Source: Pseudomonas fluorescens (lineage in GTDB: Bacteria > Pseudomonadota > Gammaproteobacteria > Pseudomonadales > Pseudomonadaceae). From it: a stretch of 64,000 nt of DNA. The notes below the pieces were generated by a model, which worked only from the letters and a program-made list of their open reading frames with translations, searched no databases and was not told the DNA's origin. Made by a program: the position numbers and the translations under genes. The stretch spans positions 62,001-126,000 of the forward strand of contig NZ_LACC01000026.1 in assembly GCF_000967965.1 (NCBI RefSeq). The letters are read 5' to 3'. The first letter of the stretch is position 1. Each line of letters opens with the position of its first letter. Below, in pieces: positions 32,567-40,979 of the stretch.

Positions 32567-33646
32567 TCAGCGCGTCAATACGCGGGCATGCCGGGCCTGC
32601 CAGCCCAGCCGGATGGTCGTGTCGATTGCAAAATGGGCGAATTCGAACTGTGAGGACGGCACGCGCACGATCAGCGGCTTATCGCTGAGGAGGGTCTGCA
32701 CGTGCAGGTTGGTGTCGAGGCCGTGGTAAGCGACTTCGACGATCTTGCCGCTGACCTGATTGGCGCAATCGCCGCCCTGCTCCGTCAGCACTTGCAGGCG
32801 TTCGGGGCGCACCACCACGGCGACGGATTGGCCGGTCACCAGCGGCGCGTCGGTTTCGACGCTCAGCTCCTGGCCATTGACCCGCACCGAGTGCTGGCCC
32901 GAGCGCACGCCTTCGAGCAGGTTGCTGACGCCGATGAAGTTGGCGACAAAACGGCTGTTGGGGTTTTCGTAGAGTTCGGTCGGGCTGCCGCACTGGCACA
33001 CCTTGCCGCCATCGAGCACCGCCATGCGGTCGGACATCACCAGGGCTTCTTCCTGATCGTGGGTGACGATGATGAACGTGATGCCGCTCTCGTGTTGCAG
33101 ACGCTTGAGTTCCAGCTGCATCTTTTCCCGTAGCTTCTTGTCGAGGGCGCCCAAGGGTTCGTCAAGCAGCAACACCCGAGGACGCTTGACCAATGCCCGG
33201 GCCAATGCCACCCGCTGGCGCTGGCCACCGGAAAGCTGATCGGGCTTGCGCTCGGCCAGCTCACCCAATTGCGCGGTGCTCAGCACCTCATCGACCCGGC
33301 GACGGATTTCGCTTTCCGGCAGGCGTTCCATTTCCAGGCCGTAGGCAATGTTCTTGCGCACGGTCATGTTGGGAAACAGCGCGTAGGACTGGAACATCAG
33401 GTTCAGCGGACGCTTGTTGGCCGGCAGCGGCGAGATGTCATTGCCGTCCAGGTAGATGCAGCCACCGCTGGGGGTCTCGAAGCCGGCGAGCATGCGCAAC
33501 AGCGTGGTCTTGCCGCAGCCCGACGGCCCGAGCAGCGCGAAAAACTCGTTCTCGCGGATGCTCAGCGACACCTCGTTGACCGCCAGACCGTTGCCATAAG
33601 ACTTGCTGACCTTGTCCAGGATCAGTACCGCGGATGAATTATTCAT
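32567..33646 (-). CDS. Polyamine-type ABC transporter ATPase (PotA-like)
   Basis: This is a 359-residue ATPase. It shows Walker A GPSGCGKTT, the Q-loop MFQSYALFPNMT, the signature LSGGQRQRVALARAL, Walker B VLLLDEPLGALD and the His switch IIVTHDQEEAL. A C-terminal TOBE domain follows (about 280-359), as in PotA and other MOI-type importers. It starts eight bases inside the end of the second permease gene. With two permeases and an SBP it forms a spermidine/putrescine-type importer. The neighbours suggest an amine substrate; the exact ligand is not visible. Confidence 0.92.
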   Translation of the reverse strand: MNNSSAVLILDKVSKSYGNGLAVNEVSLSIRENEFFALLGPSGCGKTTLLRMLAGFETPSGGCIYLDGNDISPLPANKRPLNLMFQSYALFPNMTVRKNIAYGLEMERLPESEIRRRVDEVLSTAQLGELAERKPDQLSGGQRQRVALARALVKRPRVLLLDEPLGALDKKLREKMQLELKRLQHESGITFIIVTHDQEEALVMSDRMAVLDGGKVCQCGSPTELYENPNSRFVANFIGVSNLLEGVRSGQHSVRVNGQELSVETDAPLVTGQSVAVVVRPERLQVLTEQGGDCANQVSGKIVEVAYHGLDTNLHVQTLLSDKPLIVRVPSSQFEFAHFAIDTTIRLGWQARHARVLTR

Positions 33647-34445
33647 GGGTGCGAGGAGCCTTGTTGAGACGCTGCGAAGCCAGCAGCGCGGTGATGCTGA
33701 CCAGCATCACCAACGTCGCCAGAGCGTTGATTTCCGGGGTGACGCCGAAGCGGATCATGGCGTAGATCTGCATGGGCAACGTGGTCGAGGCCTGGCCGGA
33801 GCCGGAGTTGAAAAAGGCGATGATGAATTCGTCCACCGACAGGGTGAACGAGAGCAAACCGCCCGCCAGCACACCGGGGAAAATCACCGGCAACAGCACC
33901 CGGCGAAAGGTGGTGAACCAGCTCGCCCCCAGATCGATCGAGGCTTCGAGGATCGAATAGTCGAAGTGCTTGAGCCGCGTGCGCACCACCGCGCAGACGA
34001 AGGCGATGTTGAACACCGCGTGGCTGATGATGATCGAGTGCAGCCCCAGGCCGACCTTCAGCAGGTTGAAGAAGCTGAGCAGCGCAATCGCCAGCACGAT
34101 GTCAGGAATAATCATCGGCGCCATCAGCAAGGTGTCGACCACCTGGCCTTTGTGGTTGTCCTTGCGGCGCAACTCGATGCCCAGCGCCAGGAACGTGCCG
34201 AGCACGCAGGCAATGAAGGTCGCCGACAAGGCAACGATCAGGGTGTTGAGCGCTGCCGACAGAATTGCCGTGTTGTGCGCCAATGCCGCGTACCACTTCA
34301 GCGATACGCCGCCCCAGGCGGTGGGCAAGCCGGACTTGTTGAACGACAGCAGGATCAACACCAGGATCGGTATATAAAGGAAGGCGTACACCAGCCCCAG
34401 GTGCGAACCCAGCACGGTGCCGCTGACAGAACGAGACTGACTCAT
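33639..34445 (-). CDS. Polyamine-type ABC transporter permease (PotC-like)
   Basis: This is a 268-residue inner-membrane permease with six predicted helices, beginning MSQSRSVSGTVLGSHLGLVY. The EAA loop is ILEASIDLGASWFTTFRRVL, followed by PVIFPGVLAGG. The ATG overlaps the first permease stop by four bases (ATGA), and the end overlaps the ATPase start by eight, so translation is tightly coupled. Longer upstream reading in this frame lies inside the first permease and was excluded. It is the PotC-type partner in the amine importer. Confidence 0.92.
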   Translation of the reverse strand: MSQSRSVSGTVLGSHLGLVYAFLYIPILVLILLSFNKSGLPTAWGGVSLKWYAALAHNTAILSAALNTLIVALSATFIACVLGTFLALGIELRRKDNHKGQVVDTLLMAPMIIPDIVLAIALLSFFNLLKVGLGLHSIIISHAVFNIAFVCAVVRTRLKHFDYSILEASIDLGASWFTTFRRVLLPVIFPGVLAGGLLSFTLSVDEFIIAFFNSGSGQASTTLPMQIYAMIRFGVTPEINALATLVMLVSITALLASQRLNKAPRTHE

Positions 34446-35302
34446 GAGCGCGCCCCTTCTGCACGACGGGCCACCAGTGCCTGGATGAACAACAGGATCA
34501 ACATGATCGCGATCAGGAAGAAGCTCAGCGCCGCACCGAACGGCCAGTCCCGCGCCGTGAGGAATTGCGAATAGATCAGGTTGCCGACCATCTGCACCTG
34601 CTTGCCGCCCAGCAAGTCGGCGGTGATGAAGTTGCCGATGCTCAGCACAAAGACAAACACCGCGCCCGCCGCGATACCCGGTACGCTCAGCGGCAGGATG
34701 ATCCGGCGAAAGGTCATCCAGCCCGACGCGCCGAGGTCTTTCGAGGCGTCCCACAGTTCGTTGTTGATCCGCGACAGCGACGAGAAAATCGCCAGGATCA
34801 CAAAGGGGATGTAGTTGTAGACCAGCCCCAACACCACGGACGATTCGGTGTACAGCAGGCTGATGGGTTCACCGCTGTAGCCGAACAATTGCAGCAGGCG
34901 GTTGATCAGACCTTCGCGATTGAGCAGGACGATCCAGGCGTAGGTGCGGATCAGGTAGTTGCTCCAGAACGGCAGCATCACCAGAAACAGATACACCGCC
35001 TGACGCCGCCGTGGCGCCCGGGCAATCGCATAGGCTGCCGGGTAGCCGATCAACACCGCGAACACCGTGGCCAACCCGGCGATCTTCGCCGACTTGAGCA
35101 GGATGCCCAGGTACAGCGGATCGAACGCGCGCTGATAGTTTTCCCAGGTGAACAACCAGTCGATGCCGCCGTAGGCACCGCGTTCGACGAAGCTGTAGAC
35201 CAGCACCAGCAGGCACGGAATCACCAGGAACATCAGCAGCCAGCCGAAGCCGGGCGCAAGAAGCCAGGCCGACAGACGCCTGTCAGCATGCAAAGCACTC
35301 AT
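34442..35302 (-). CDS. Polyamine-type ABC transporter permease (PotB-like)
   Basis: This is a 286-residue inner-membrane permease. The N-terminal helix follows LLAPGFGWLLMFLVIPCLLV, and the EAA loop is LWDASKDLGASGWMTFRRII with LPLSVPGIAAG. Its GGGAGGAT ribosome site is strong. It lies downstream of the SBP gene across an 82-base gap with a 10-bp hairpin and couples by ATGA to the second permease. The set SBP-PotB-PotC-PotA is the usual composition of spermidine/putrescine importers, though the order with the SBP first differs from E. coli potABCD. Confidence 0.92.
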   Translation of the reverse strand: MSALHADRRLSAWLLAPGFGWLLMFLVIPCLLVLVYSFVERGAYGGIDWLFTWENYQRAFDPLYLGILLKSAKIAGLATVFAVLIGYPAAYAIARAPRRRQAVYLFLVMLPFWSNYLIRTYAWIVLLNREGLINRLLQLFGYSGEPISLLYTESSVVLGLVYNYIPFVILAIFSSLSRINNELWDASKDLGASGWMTFRRIILPLSVPGIAAGAVFVFVLSIGNFITADLLGGKQVQMVGNLIYSQFLTARDWPFGAALSFFLIAIMLILLFIQALVARRAEGARS

Positions 35303-35348
35303 TAACCCTATCCTCCCGCCTCAGGACAGAGGCGGCTTGCGAGCGTGG

Positions 35349-35371
35349 CGAGGCATGCCGGGCATGCCTCG
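35349..35371 (-). promoter_or_regulatory. Stem-loop between SBP and permease genes
   Basis: CGAGGCATGCC and GGCATGCCTCG form a near-perfect palindrome (10-11 bp arms) between the SBP stop and the PotB-like start. There is no T-run. Its position matches the hairpin at 1460-1482 and the REPIN at 61489-61582, so it probably shapes SBP-to-permease mRNA ratios. Confidence 0.6.
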
Positions 35372-35384
35372 GATCGACGTGGCG

Positions 35385-36440
35385 TTAGTTCTGCGCTGCC
35401 ATGATTTCGGTGACGGCGCGGGTGTAGGCCTTTTGCGTGGTGCCGCCCAGGTCGCGCAACTGCTCCATTTTCAGCAGTTCGGCGGGGGCGATGGTCAGGT
35501 TGGGGTATTGCTTGAGCAAGTCAGCGGACAACCCGGCCATGGCCGCCTGGTTGGGGACTTTGTAGAGGATGTTTTCAGCGACCCAGGCGTGGTTTTCCTT
35601 GGCCAGCATGAAGTTGATGAACTTGAAGGCGTCGTCCTGGTGCTTCGAGCTCTTGAGCACCACCATGGTGTCCACCCACAGGTCGGAACCTTCCTTGGGC
35701 ACCACGAACTTGATCGCCGCGTTGGCCTGGGTGCCGTAGTTGCACCAGCCGTCCCAGGCGTGGGCCATCAACGATTCGCCGGAGGCCAGCTTGGAATAGA
35801 AGGTGGTGTCGTCGAAGGAGAGAATGCGTTTTTTGGTGGCGATCAGTTGATCGCGAACGGCGGCGATTTGCGCGGGGTCGCTGTCGTTGACCGACCAGCC
35901 CTTGGCGAGGAAACCGGCGCCGAGCATCCAGCGGTCGGTGGCGAGCATCGTCACCTTGCCCTTGAGGGCATCGCTCGGATTGAGCAGCTCGTTCCAGCTC
36001 TGTGGCGCCGGCGTCACCTTGTCGGAGCGGTAGCAGATGCCGGTTGTGCCCCAGGTGTAAGGCACGGAGAACCGGTTGCCCTGGTCATATTCCAGGTGCG
36101 TGGCTTCGGGGTAGAGGTTTTTCAGGTTGGGGACCTTGACCGGATCGATGTCCGCCAGCAGCCCCTGTTTGTGCAGGACTTCGGCGAAGGGCGAGGAGAC
36201 GAACACCACGTCGTACCCCTCACCACCGGACGCCATCAGCTTGCCCATGATTTCTTCGTTGGTGGCGTGCAGCGCCTTGTCGACGTCCACACCGCTGGCA
36301 GCCTTGAACTTGTCCAGCGCATCCGGGGCCATGTAGCCGTCCCAGATGGAAATCACCATGTCTTTCGCACTTGCAGCCTGTGAAGCGATCGCCAGGGAAA
36401 CGGCCAATCCCACGCACAGAAGATCATTCAGCTTGCTCAT
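35385..36440 (-). CDS. Polyamine-type ABC substrate-binding protein
   Basis: This is a 351-residue periplasmic SBP of the PotD/PotF class. A signal peptide occupies residues 1-25 (LLCVGLAVSLAIASQAASA). The mature start is KDMVISIWDGYMAPDALDKF; later features include VPYTWGTTGICYRSDKV and WMLGAGFLAKGWSVND. The gene heads the leftward operon and has a divergent GntR regulator 199 bases away. About 70-105 bases upstream of its start is a T9-GAAATTAGGACC element that recurs before the rightward arm. Ligand unknown; a cationic amine is likely. Confidence 0.9.
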   Translation of the reverse strand: MSKLNDLLCVGLAVSLAIASQAASAKDMVISIWDGYMAPDALDKFKAASGVDVDKALHATNEEIMGKLMASGGEGYDVVFVSSPFAEVLHKQGLLADIDPVKVPNLKNLYPEATHLEYDQGNRFSVPYTWGTTGICYRSDKVTPAPQSWNELLNPSDALKGKVTMLATDRWMLGAGFLAKGWSVNDSDPAQIAAVRDQLIATKKRILSFDDTTFYSKLASGESLMAHAWDGWCNYGTQANAAIKFVVPKEGSDLWVDTMVVLKSSKHQDDAFKFINFMLAKENHAWVAENILYKVPNQAAMAGLSADLLKQYPNLTIAPAELLKMEQLRDLGGTTQKAYTRAVTEIMAAQN

Positions 36441-36510
36441 AAATACTCACCCGACGATTGTTTATTGTTGTGTTCGAAGGCAGTACGGCAAAACGAGAAA
36501 CGATTGCTGG

Positions 36511-36544
36511 TGTTTTTTTTTAGAAATTAGGACCAGTATCAAAA
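36511..36544. promoter_or_regulatory. Shared promoter element, copy 1
   Basis: Nine T are followed by AGAAATTAGGACCAGTATC and AAAA. The same sequence, with small changes and the same strand, occurs at 37592-37624 before the rightward glycosyltransferase gene. It lies between the SBP gene and the divergent GntR gene. I infer an operator for the GntR regulator or a shared promoter part. Confidence 0.6.
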
Positions 36545-36639
36545 GATGTCAACGCATTTCTTCCAGCCTGACGCTTCGCCGGCGCATGACATAAGATGGG
36601 CAACTGAGTCCGACAGCGGATCACAACGAGAAAAGACGC

Positions 36640-37572
36640 TTGAGCACGACAGCCGAAAAAAAACCGCGCACCAATCACCTGGAACTGGCCCGGCGCATCC
36701 TCGAGCACACCCAGGAAAGCGGCCTGGTGGCCGGCGACCCGGTGGCCGAACAGGCCCTGGCCCGGACCTTCCAGGTCTCGCGCACGCTGATTCGCGGCGC
36801 GCTGAAAGTGCTACTGGAAGAAAACCTGCTGAGTCACGAAGCCGGCAAGGGCTACCGGTTGCTGGCCTCGCCGACGGGCCAAGCCTTCAACGCCGCGCTG
36901 CCCCAGGCCGAGGAAGAAGAACTGGCCGCCTCGGTGCTGCGCGACCGCATGGCCGGGCGCCTGGGCGACAGCATCAGCATCAGTGAGCTGATGCGCCGCT
37001 ACGACATCGGCCGGCCGGCGGCACAAAAGGCCCTGCAGCAATTGAGCGAAAACCAGGCCATCGAGCGCGGCCCCGGCCAGTCCTGGCTGTTTCGTCCGTC
37101 ACTGAACAGCCTGGCCGCCCTCGAAGAAAGCCTGAAATTCCGCCTGATTCTCGAACCCGAAGCCTTGCTCAACCCGAGCTTCAACGCCGACCCACAACGC
37201 CTTGCGTTGCTGCGCAGCGCCACGCAAAGCCTGCTCGCCCGCCCCGTGGAAGACTTCGACATCCAACAGTTTCGCGAACTGGACATCAGTTTCCACGAAC
37301 TGCTGGCCCAGAGCTGCGGCAACCGCTTCATCAGCGACGCCCTGCTCAAGCATCAAGGCCTGCGCCGCTTGCCGAACCTGCTGCCATCGGTGAGTGTGCA
37401 CCGCCTGCAGGAAGCCCTGCGCGAACACCTGCAGATCATCGCGCAGATCGAACGCGGGCAGATGGAGATTGCCGCCGACCTGCTGCGCCTGCACCTGCGC
37501 CTGAGCGCCGCGCAACGCCCGCAAACCGCCAACCGTGGCATCCCGCAAAGTCATCTGCTCGGGCGTCGCTAA
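36640..37572 (+). CDS. GntR/FCD-family regulator with two winged-helix domains
   Basis: This is a 310-residue regulator starting at a TTG (36640) without a strong Shine-Dalgarno. Residues about 14-73 form a GntR winged helix (DPVAEQALARTFQVSRTLIR then GALKVLLEENLL). Residues about 92-150 look like a second one (SISISELMRRYDIGRPAAQK then ALQQLSENQAIERG). An FCD ligand domain follows (about 165-295; FRELDISFHELLAQSCGNRF). Most FCD regulators have one winged helix and about 230-250 residues. It sits between two arms of the amine/glycosyltransferase locus, each preceded by a shared T9-GAAA element, and is the obvious candidate to control both. Confidence 0.88.
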   Translation: MSTTAEKKPRTNHLELARRILEHTQESGLVAGDPVAEQALARTFQVSRTLIRGALKVLLEENLLSHEAGKGYRLLASPTGQAFNAALPQAEEEELAASVLRDRMAGRLGDSISISELMRRYDIGRPAAQKALQQLSENQAIERGPGQSWLFRPSLNSLAALEESLKFRLILEPEALLNPSFNADPQRLALLRSATQSLLARPVEDFDIQQFRELDISFHELLAQSCGNRFISDALLKHQGLRRLPNLLPSVSVHRLQEALREHLQIIAQIERGQMEIAADLLRLHLRLSAAQRPQTANRGIPQSHLLGRR

Positions 37573-37591
37573 CCGCCTCGCAAAAACATGA

Positions 37592-37624
37592 TGATTTTTT
37601 TTTGAAAATAAGACAGCATCAAAA
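37592..37624. promoter_or_regulatory. Shared promoter element, copy 2
   Basis: TGA, T9 and GAAAATAAGACAGCATC followed by AAAA match copy 1 (36511-36544) almost throughout. It lies 49-81 bases upstream of the second glycosyltransferase gene. Between it and the start codon is a small palindrome GGCGGGTctgACCCGCC. Confidence 0.6.
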
Positions 37625-37672
37625 ACACCTTCAGGAGCGGCGGGTCTGACCCGCCATGGACAGTCCCTCGCC

Positions 37673-38956
37673 ATGCAAAAACAAAAACTGATCGCCCTGT
37701 TTCCGGAAGCCAGTTTCGGCGCGGCCTTGAACTGCATTGGTATCGCTCAGTCGCTGCGCGAGATGGGCGCCAAACCGGTGTTCATCTGCCATGAGCATTT
37801 CCAGGGGTTGTTCGCCGAATACGGTTTCGACGAGTACCCGATTCCGCAAGCGAGCCCATTGTCGGCAGCGGAACACCAGCACTACTGGGAGCGCTTCATC
37901 GAGCGCAGCATTCCCTACTTCGACCAGACCCCGCTGGCACAGATCGACAGCTACGTTGCGCCCGCTTGGGAAGCCATCATCGACACCGCCATCGAAGCGG
38001 AAAAACCCTTGCAGCAGTTGCTCGGCCGCCTCAAGCCCGATGTGATCGTGCTCGATAACGTGGTGATGTTCCCGGCCATCGCCAACGCCGGTTGCCCCTG
38101 GGTGCGAGTGGTGTCGTGCGCCGAAACCGAACTGCCGGATGCGGCTGTTCCGCCGTACCTGTCCGGATGCCTGGCCAGCGACACCCAGGCCTGCGAGCGC
38201 TACACCGAGCAGTACCTCAAGGCCGTCGCGCCGGCCCATGAACGCTTTTCGCAATTCCTCCTCGGCAACAGCACCGCGCCGTGCCCAGCGGGGCAGTTCC
38301 TCACTGACTCGCCATGGCTGAACCTGCTGCTGTCACCGACGCCAGTGCGCTATGAGCGCCAGCAACCGCTGGACCCGCAACGCTACGTGTACCTCGACGG
38401 TTGCGTGCGCCGCGAAGCGCCGTACATCGTCCCGGACTTTCCACGGCACAACGACGCGCCGCTGATCTACCTCAGCTTCGGCAGCCTCGGTGCCGCCGAT
38501 ACCGGGATGATGAAGCGCCTGATCAGTACAATCGAAACCTTGCCGTACCGCTTCCTGGTCAACGTCGGCGCCTACCGCGACATGTACACCACCGTGCCGG
38601 ACAACGTGTACCTCGACAGCTGGTTTGCCCAGCCGGCGGTGCTCAAGGAATGCCAGTTGTTCATCCACCACGGTGGCAACAACAGCTTCTGTGAAGCGCT
38701 GTATTTCGGCCTGCCGTCGCTGATCATTCCGTACTGCTGGGACGGCCACGACAACGCTGCCCGCGCCGAGGAAGTCGGCGTCGGTCGCTACCTGCCGCGC
38801 TTTGCCGATCCCCTGGCCGCCCTGCCCGCCGCCCTCGAACAGCTGCTGGCCGACCAAGCGATGAAAAAACGCCTCAAATCGTTCAGTGAGCCCATGCAGG
38901 CGACCCGCGGCACCGACATTGCCGCGCGCGCGATCCTGGCGCTTCCAGACCTCTAG
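37673..38956 (+). CDS. GT1/MGT-family glycosyltransferase B
   Basis: This 427-residue paralogue of glycosyltransferase A begins MQKQKLIALFPEASFGAALN. Donor-site motifs are LIYLSFGSLGAADTG, SWFAQPAVL, HHGGNNSFCE and WDGHDNAARAEEVG. The two proteins match in length and motif spacing, so they arose by duplication and may act on different acceptors or form a pair. The ATG lies after a palindrome and has only a weak ribosome site. The gene heads a rightward operon with an FAD oxidase and a cupin, mirroring the transporter operon on the other side of the GntR gene. Confidence 0.88.
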   Translation: MQKQKLIALFPEASFGAALNCIGIAQSLREMGAKPVFICHEHFQGLFAEYGFDEYPIPQASPLSAAEHQHYWERFIERSIPYFDQTPLAQIDSYVAPAWEAIIDTAIEAEKPLQQLLGRLKPDVIVLDNVVMFPAIANAGCPWVRVVSCAETELPDAAVPPYLSGCLASDTQACERYTEQYLKAVAPAHERFSQFLLGNSTAPCPAGQFLTDSPWLNLLLSPTPVRYERQQPLDPQRYVYLDGCVRREAPYIVPDFPRHNDAPLIYLSFGSLGAADTGMMKRLISTIETLPYRFLVNVGAYRDMYTTVPDNVYLDSWFAQPAVLKECQLFIHHGGNNSFCEALYFGLPSLIIPYCWDGHDNAARAEEVGVGRYLPRFADPLAALPAALEQLLADQAMKKRLKSFSEPMQATRGTDIAARAILALPDL

Positions 38957-39026
38957 CCAAAACAACAAAAACCGTCGGGCAACCGAACGCAATCGTCGCT
39001 GCCCGACACACCGCCGGAGTTTCAGC

Positions 39027-40424
39027 ATGAATGCCCCACCGCGTCTCGATTCCCTCGACCACGTCCTGCCCCATCCCTTCTGGCAGGACACCGTCACCCC
39101 GCCACCCGCCGCACCTTCCGTCGCCGGCACGGTGCAGTGCGACCTGGCGGTGGTCGGCGGTGGCTTTACCGGATTGTGGACGGCGCTACTGGCGCGCCAG
39201 CGCAACCCCGGGTTGAGCATCGCGATCATCGAGGCGCGACGCTGCGGCGGTGAGGCCAGTGGACGCAATGGCGGCTTCTGCGCACCAAGCATTTCCCACG
39301 GAGTGTCCAACGCACTCAAGCGCTGGCCGGATGAAGCAGAGCAACTGATCCGCCTGGGCCGGCAGAACCTCGATGAACTGGCCGCCGACCTGCAACGCTT
39401 CGGCATGCACGTCGAGTTCGAACGCCAGGGCAAACTCAACGTCGCCAGCCAGCCGTGGCAGGTCGACGGGCTGCGCTCAATGCAGCGCAACTATGCGCGA
39501 TTCGGTATCGACTGCCAGTGGCTGGAAGGCAGCGAGCTGGCACAGAAGCTTGATTCACCGACGTATGCAGCCGGCCTGTTCGAACCCAATTACGCCCTGC
39601 TCAACCCGGCAAAAATGGCCGCTGAACTGCGCCGCGTGTGCCTTGAGCAAGGCATTCAGCTGTTCGAAAACAGCCCGGTGCTGCAACTGAATGCGGACAA
39701 AGACAATTTGCACCTGCGCACAGAAAGCGGCGAAGTGACCGCTGGAAAAGTCGCCCTCGCCACCAACATCGCCCCGCCGCTGCTCGGCCATCTGGCATCG
39801 AGCGTGATCCCGGTGTACGACTACAGCCTGGTCAGCGAACCCTTGAGCGATGCGCAACTGCAAGCCATCGGCTGGACCGGACGCTACGGCATCGCCGACG
39901 CCGGCAACCAGTTCCACTACCTGCGCAAGACCGCCGACAACCGCATTCTCTGGGCCGGCTTTGATGCCATCTACCATTTCGGCGGTCGCCGCGACGAAGC
40001 CCTGACCCAGCGCCCGCAAAGCTTCCAGCGCCTGGCCGAACAGTTTCACCAGACTTTCCCGGCCCTGGGCGACGTGCGTTTCAGCCATGCCTGGGGCGGC
40101 ATCATCGACACCTCCGCGCGCACCACGATGTTCACCGGTTGCGAGCACCAGGGCCGCGTCGCCTATGCCTTGGGCTTCACCGGGCAAGGGGTGTCCGCCA
40201 GCCGCTTCGCCGCGCTGAACATGCTCGACCTGCTGGCCGGCGAGCGCACCGAACGCACCGAACTGCTGATGACCTCCAAGGCTCCGTTCCGCTTTCCGCC
40301 CGAACCCTTGCGTTATGTTGGCGTGAAACTGGCCCAGCGTTCACTGGCGCGCGAAGACCGCGACGGTCACCGCGACCTGCTGCTCAAGACCTTCGATGCC
40401 TTTGGCATCGGTTTCGATTCCTGA
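39027..40424 (+). CDS. FAD-dependent amine oxidoreductase (DAO family, PuuB-like)
   Basis: This 465-residue flavoenzyme has a Rossmann FAD site DLAVVGGGFTGLWTALLA (about 39-56), then EARRCGGEASGRNGGF. The DAO-family C-terminus (FSHAWGGIIDTSARTTMFTG, ALGFTGQGVSASRFAALN) is as in gamma-glutamylputrescine oxidase PuuB. It would oxidise a primary or secondary amine to an aldehyde, NH3 and H2O2, feeding the two aldehyde dehydrogenases in the locus. The ATG at 39027 follows CGGAG. It lies between glycosyltransferase B and a cupin on the same strand. The substrate is inferred to be an imported amine or its glycoside. Confidence 0.88.
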   Translation: MNAPPRLDSLDHVLPHPFWQDTVTPPPAAPSVAGTVQCDLAVVGGGFTGLWTALLARQRNPGLSIAIIEARRCGGEASGRNGGFCAPSISHGVSNALKRWPDEAEQLIRLGRQNLDELAADLQRFGMHVEFERQGKLNVASQPWQVDGLRSMQRNYARFGIDCQWLEGSELAQKLDSPTYAAGLFEPNYALLNPAKMAAELRRVCLEQGIQLFENSPVLQLNADKDNLHLRTESGEVTAGKVALATNIAPPLLGHLASSVIPVYDYSLVSEPLSDAQLQAIGWTGRYGIADAGNQFHYLRKTADNRILWAGFDAIYHFGGRRDEALTQRPQSFQRLAEQFHQTFPALGDVRFSHAWGGIIDTSARTTMFTGCEHQGRVAYALGFTGQGVSASRFAALNMLDLLAGERTERTELLMTSKAPFRFPPEPLRYVGVKLAQRSLAREDRDGHRDLLLKTFDAFGIGFDS

Positions 40425-40437
40425 TCCGGAGACCACC

Positions 40438-40797
40438 ATGTCCACAGCCCTGCCCCGGCACGTCATCGACTTCGCCAGCGACCTTGCCCCCCGTGAAACC
40501 GAAATCAACGACCCGGCCGTGGTCGACGCGACTTGTCGCAGCAAGAGTTGGCGGCACTTTGTACAGCCCGGGAAAAACGCCGTGGCCGGCATCTGGGAGG
40601 CAGGACCGCACCGGGAGCGTTGCCAGTGCGATTACGACGAGCTGTGTCACATTCTGGAAGGCAGCGTGCGCCTGACCGATGCCGAGGGCGTCGCGCGCAC
40701 GTTCGGCCCCGGTGATTCGTTCGTGGTGGCCAGCGGCTTCACCGGCACCTGGGAAAACCTTACGCAGGTGCGCAAGGTCTACTTCATCCTCGGCTAA
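40438..40797 (+). CDS. Small cupin protein 3
   Basis: This 119-residue cupin of the same Cupin_3-like group as the two at 30-31 kb shows GIWEAGPHRERCQCDYDELC then HILEGSVRLTD, with FGPGDSFVVASGFTG as second motif. It keeps DELCHILEG, matching DELCHFI of cupin 2. The ATG at 40438 follows CGGAG. Its position after a DAO-family oxidase is a common pairing. It ends the rightward operon and is followed by a REPIN. Confidence 0.85.
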   Translation: MSTALPRHVIDFASDLAPRETEINDPAVVDATCRSKSWRHFVQPGKNAVAGIWEAGPHRERCQCDYDELCHILEGSVRLTDAEGVARTFGPGDSFVVASGFTGTWENLTQVRKVYFILG

Positions 40798-40824
40798 ATG
40801 GCGGATGGAATGAGCAACAAACAA

Positions 40825-40953
40825 CCTGTGGCGAGGGAGCTTGCTCCCGTTCGGCTGCGCAGCAGTCGCAAACCCTGTTTGCTCGGTGCTACCTGATTGA
40901 TCAGGTTTTGGGGCCGCTGCGCAGCCCAGCGGGAGCAAGCTCCCTCGCCACAG
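40825..40953. repeat. REPIN: inverted REP pair
   Basis: CCTGTGGCGAGGGAGCTTGC and its complement GCAAGCTCCCTCGCCACAGG are separated by about 90 bases. It lies between the convergent cupin 3 and GGDEF genes, the usual extragenic site for REP doublets. Confidence 0.9.
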
Positions 40954-40979
40954 GTGCTGGGGGTTCGTCCTTTAAGTGG

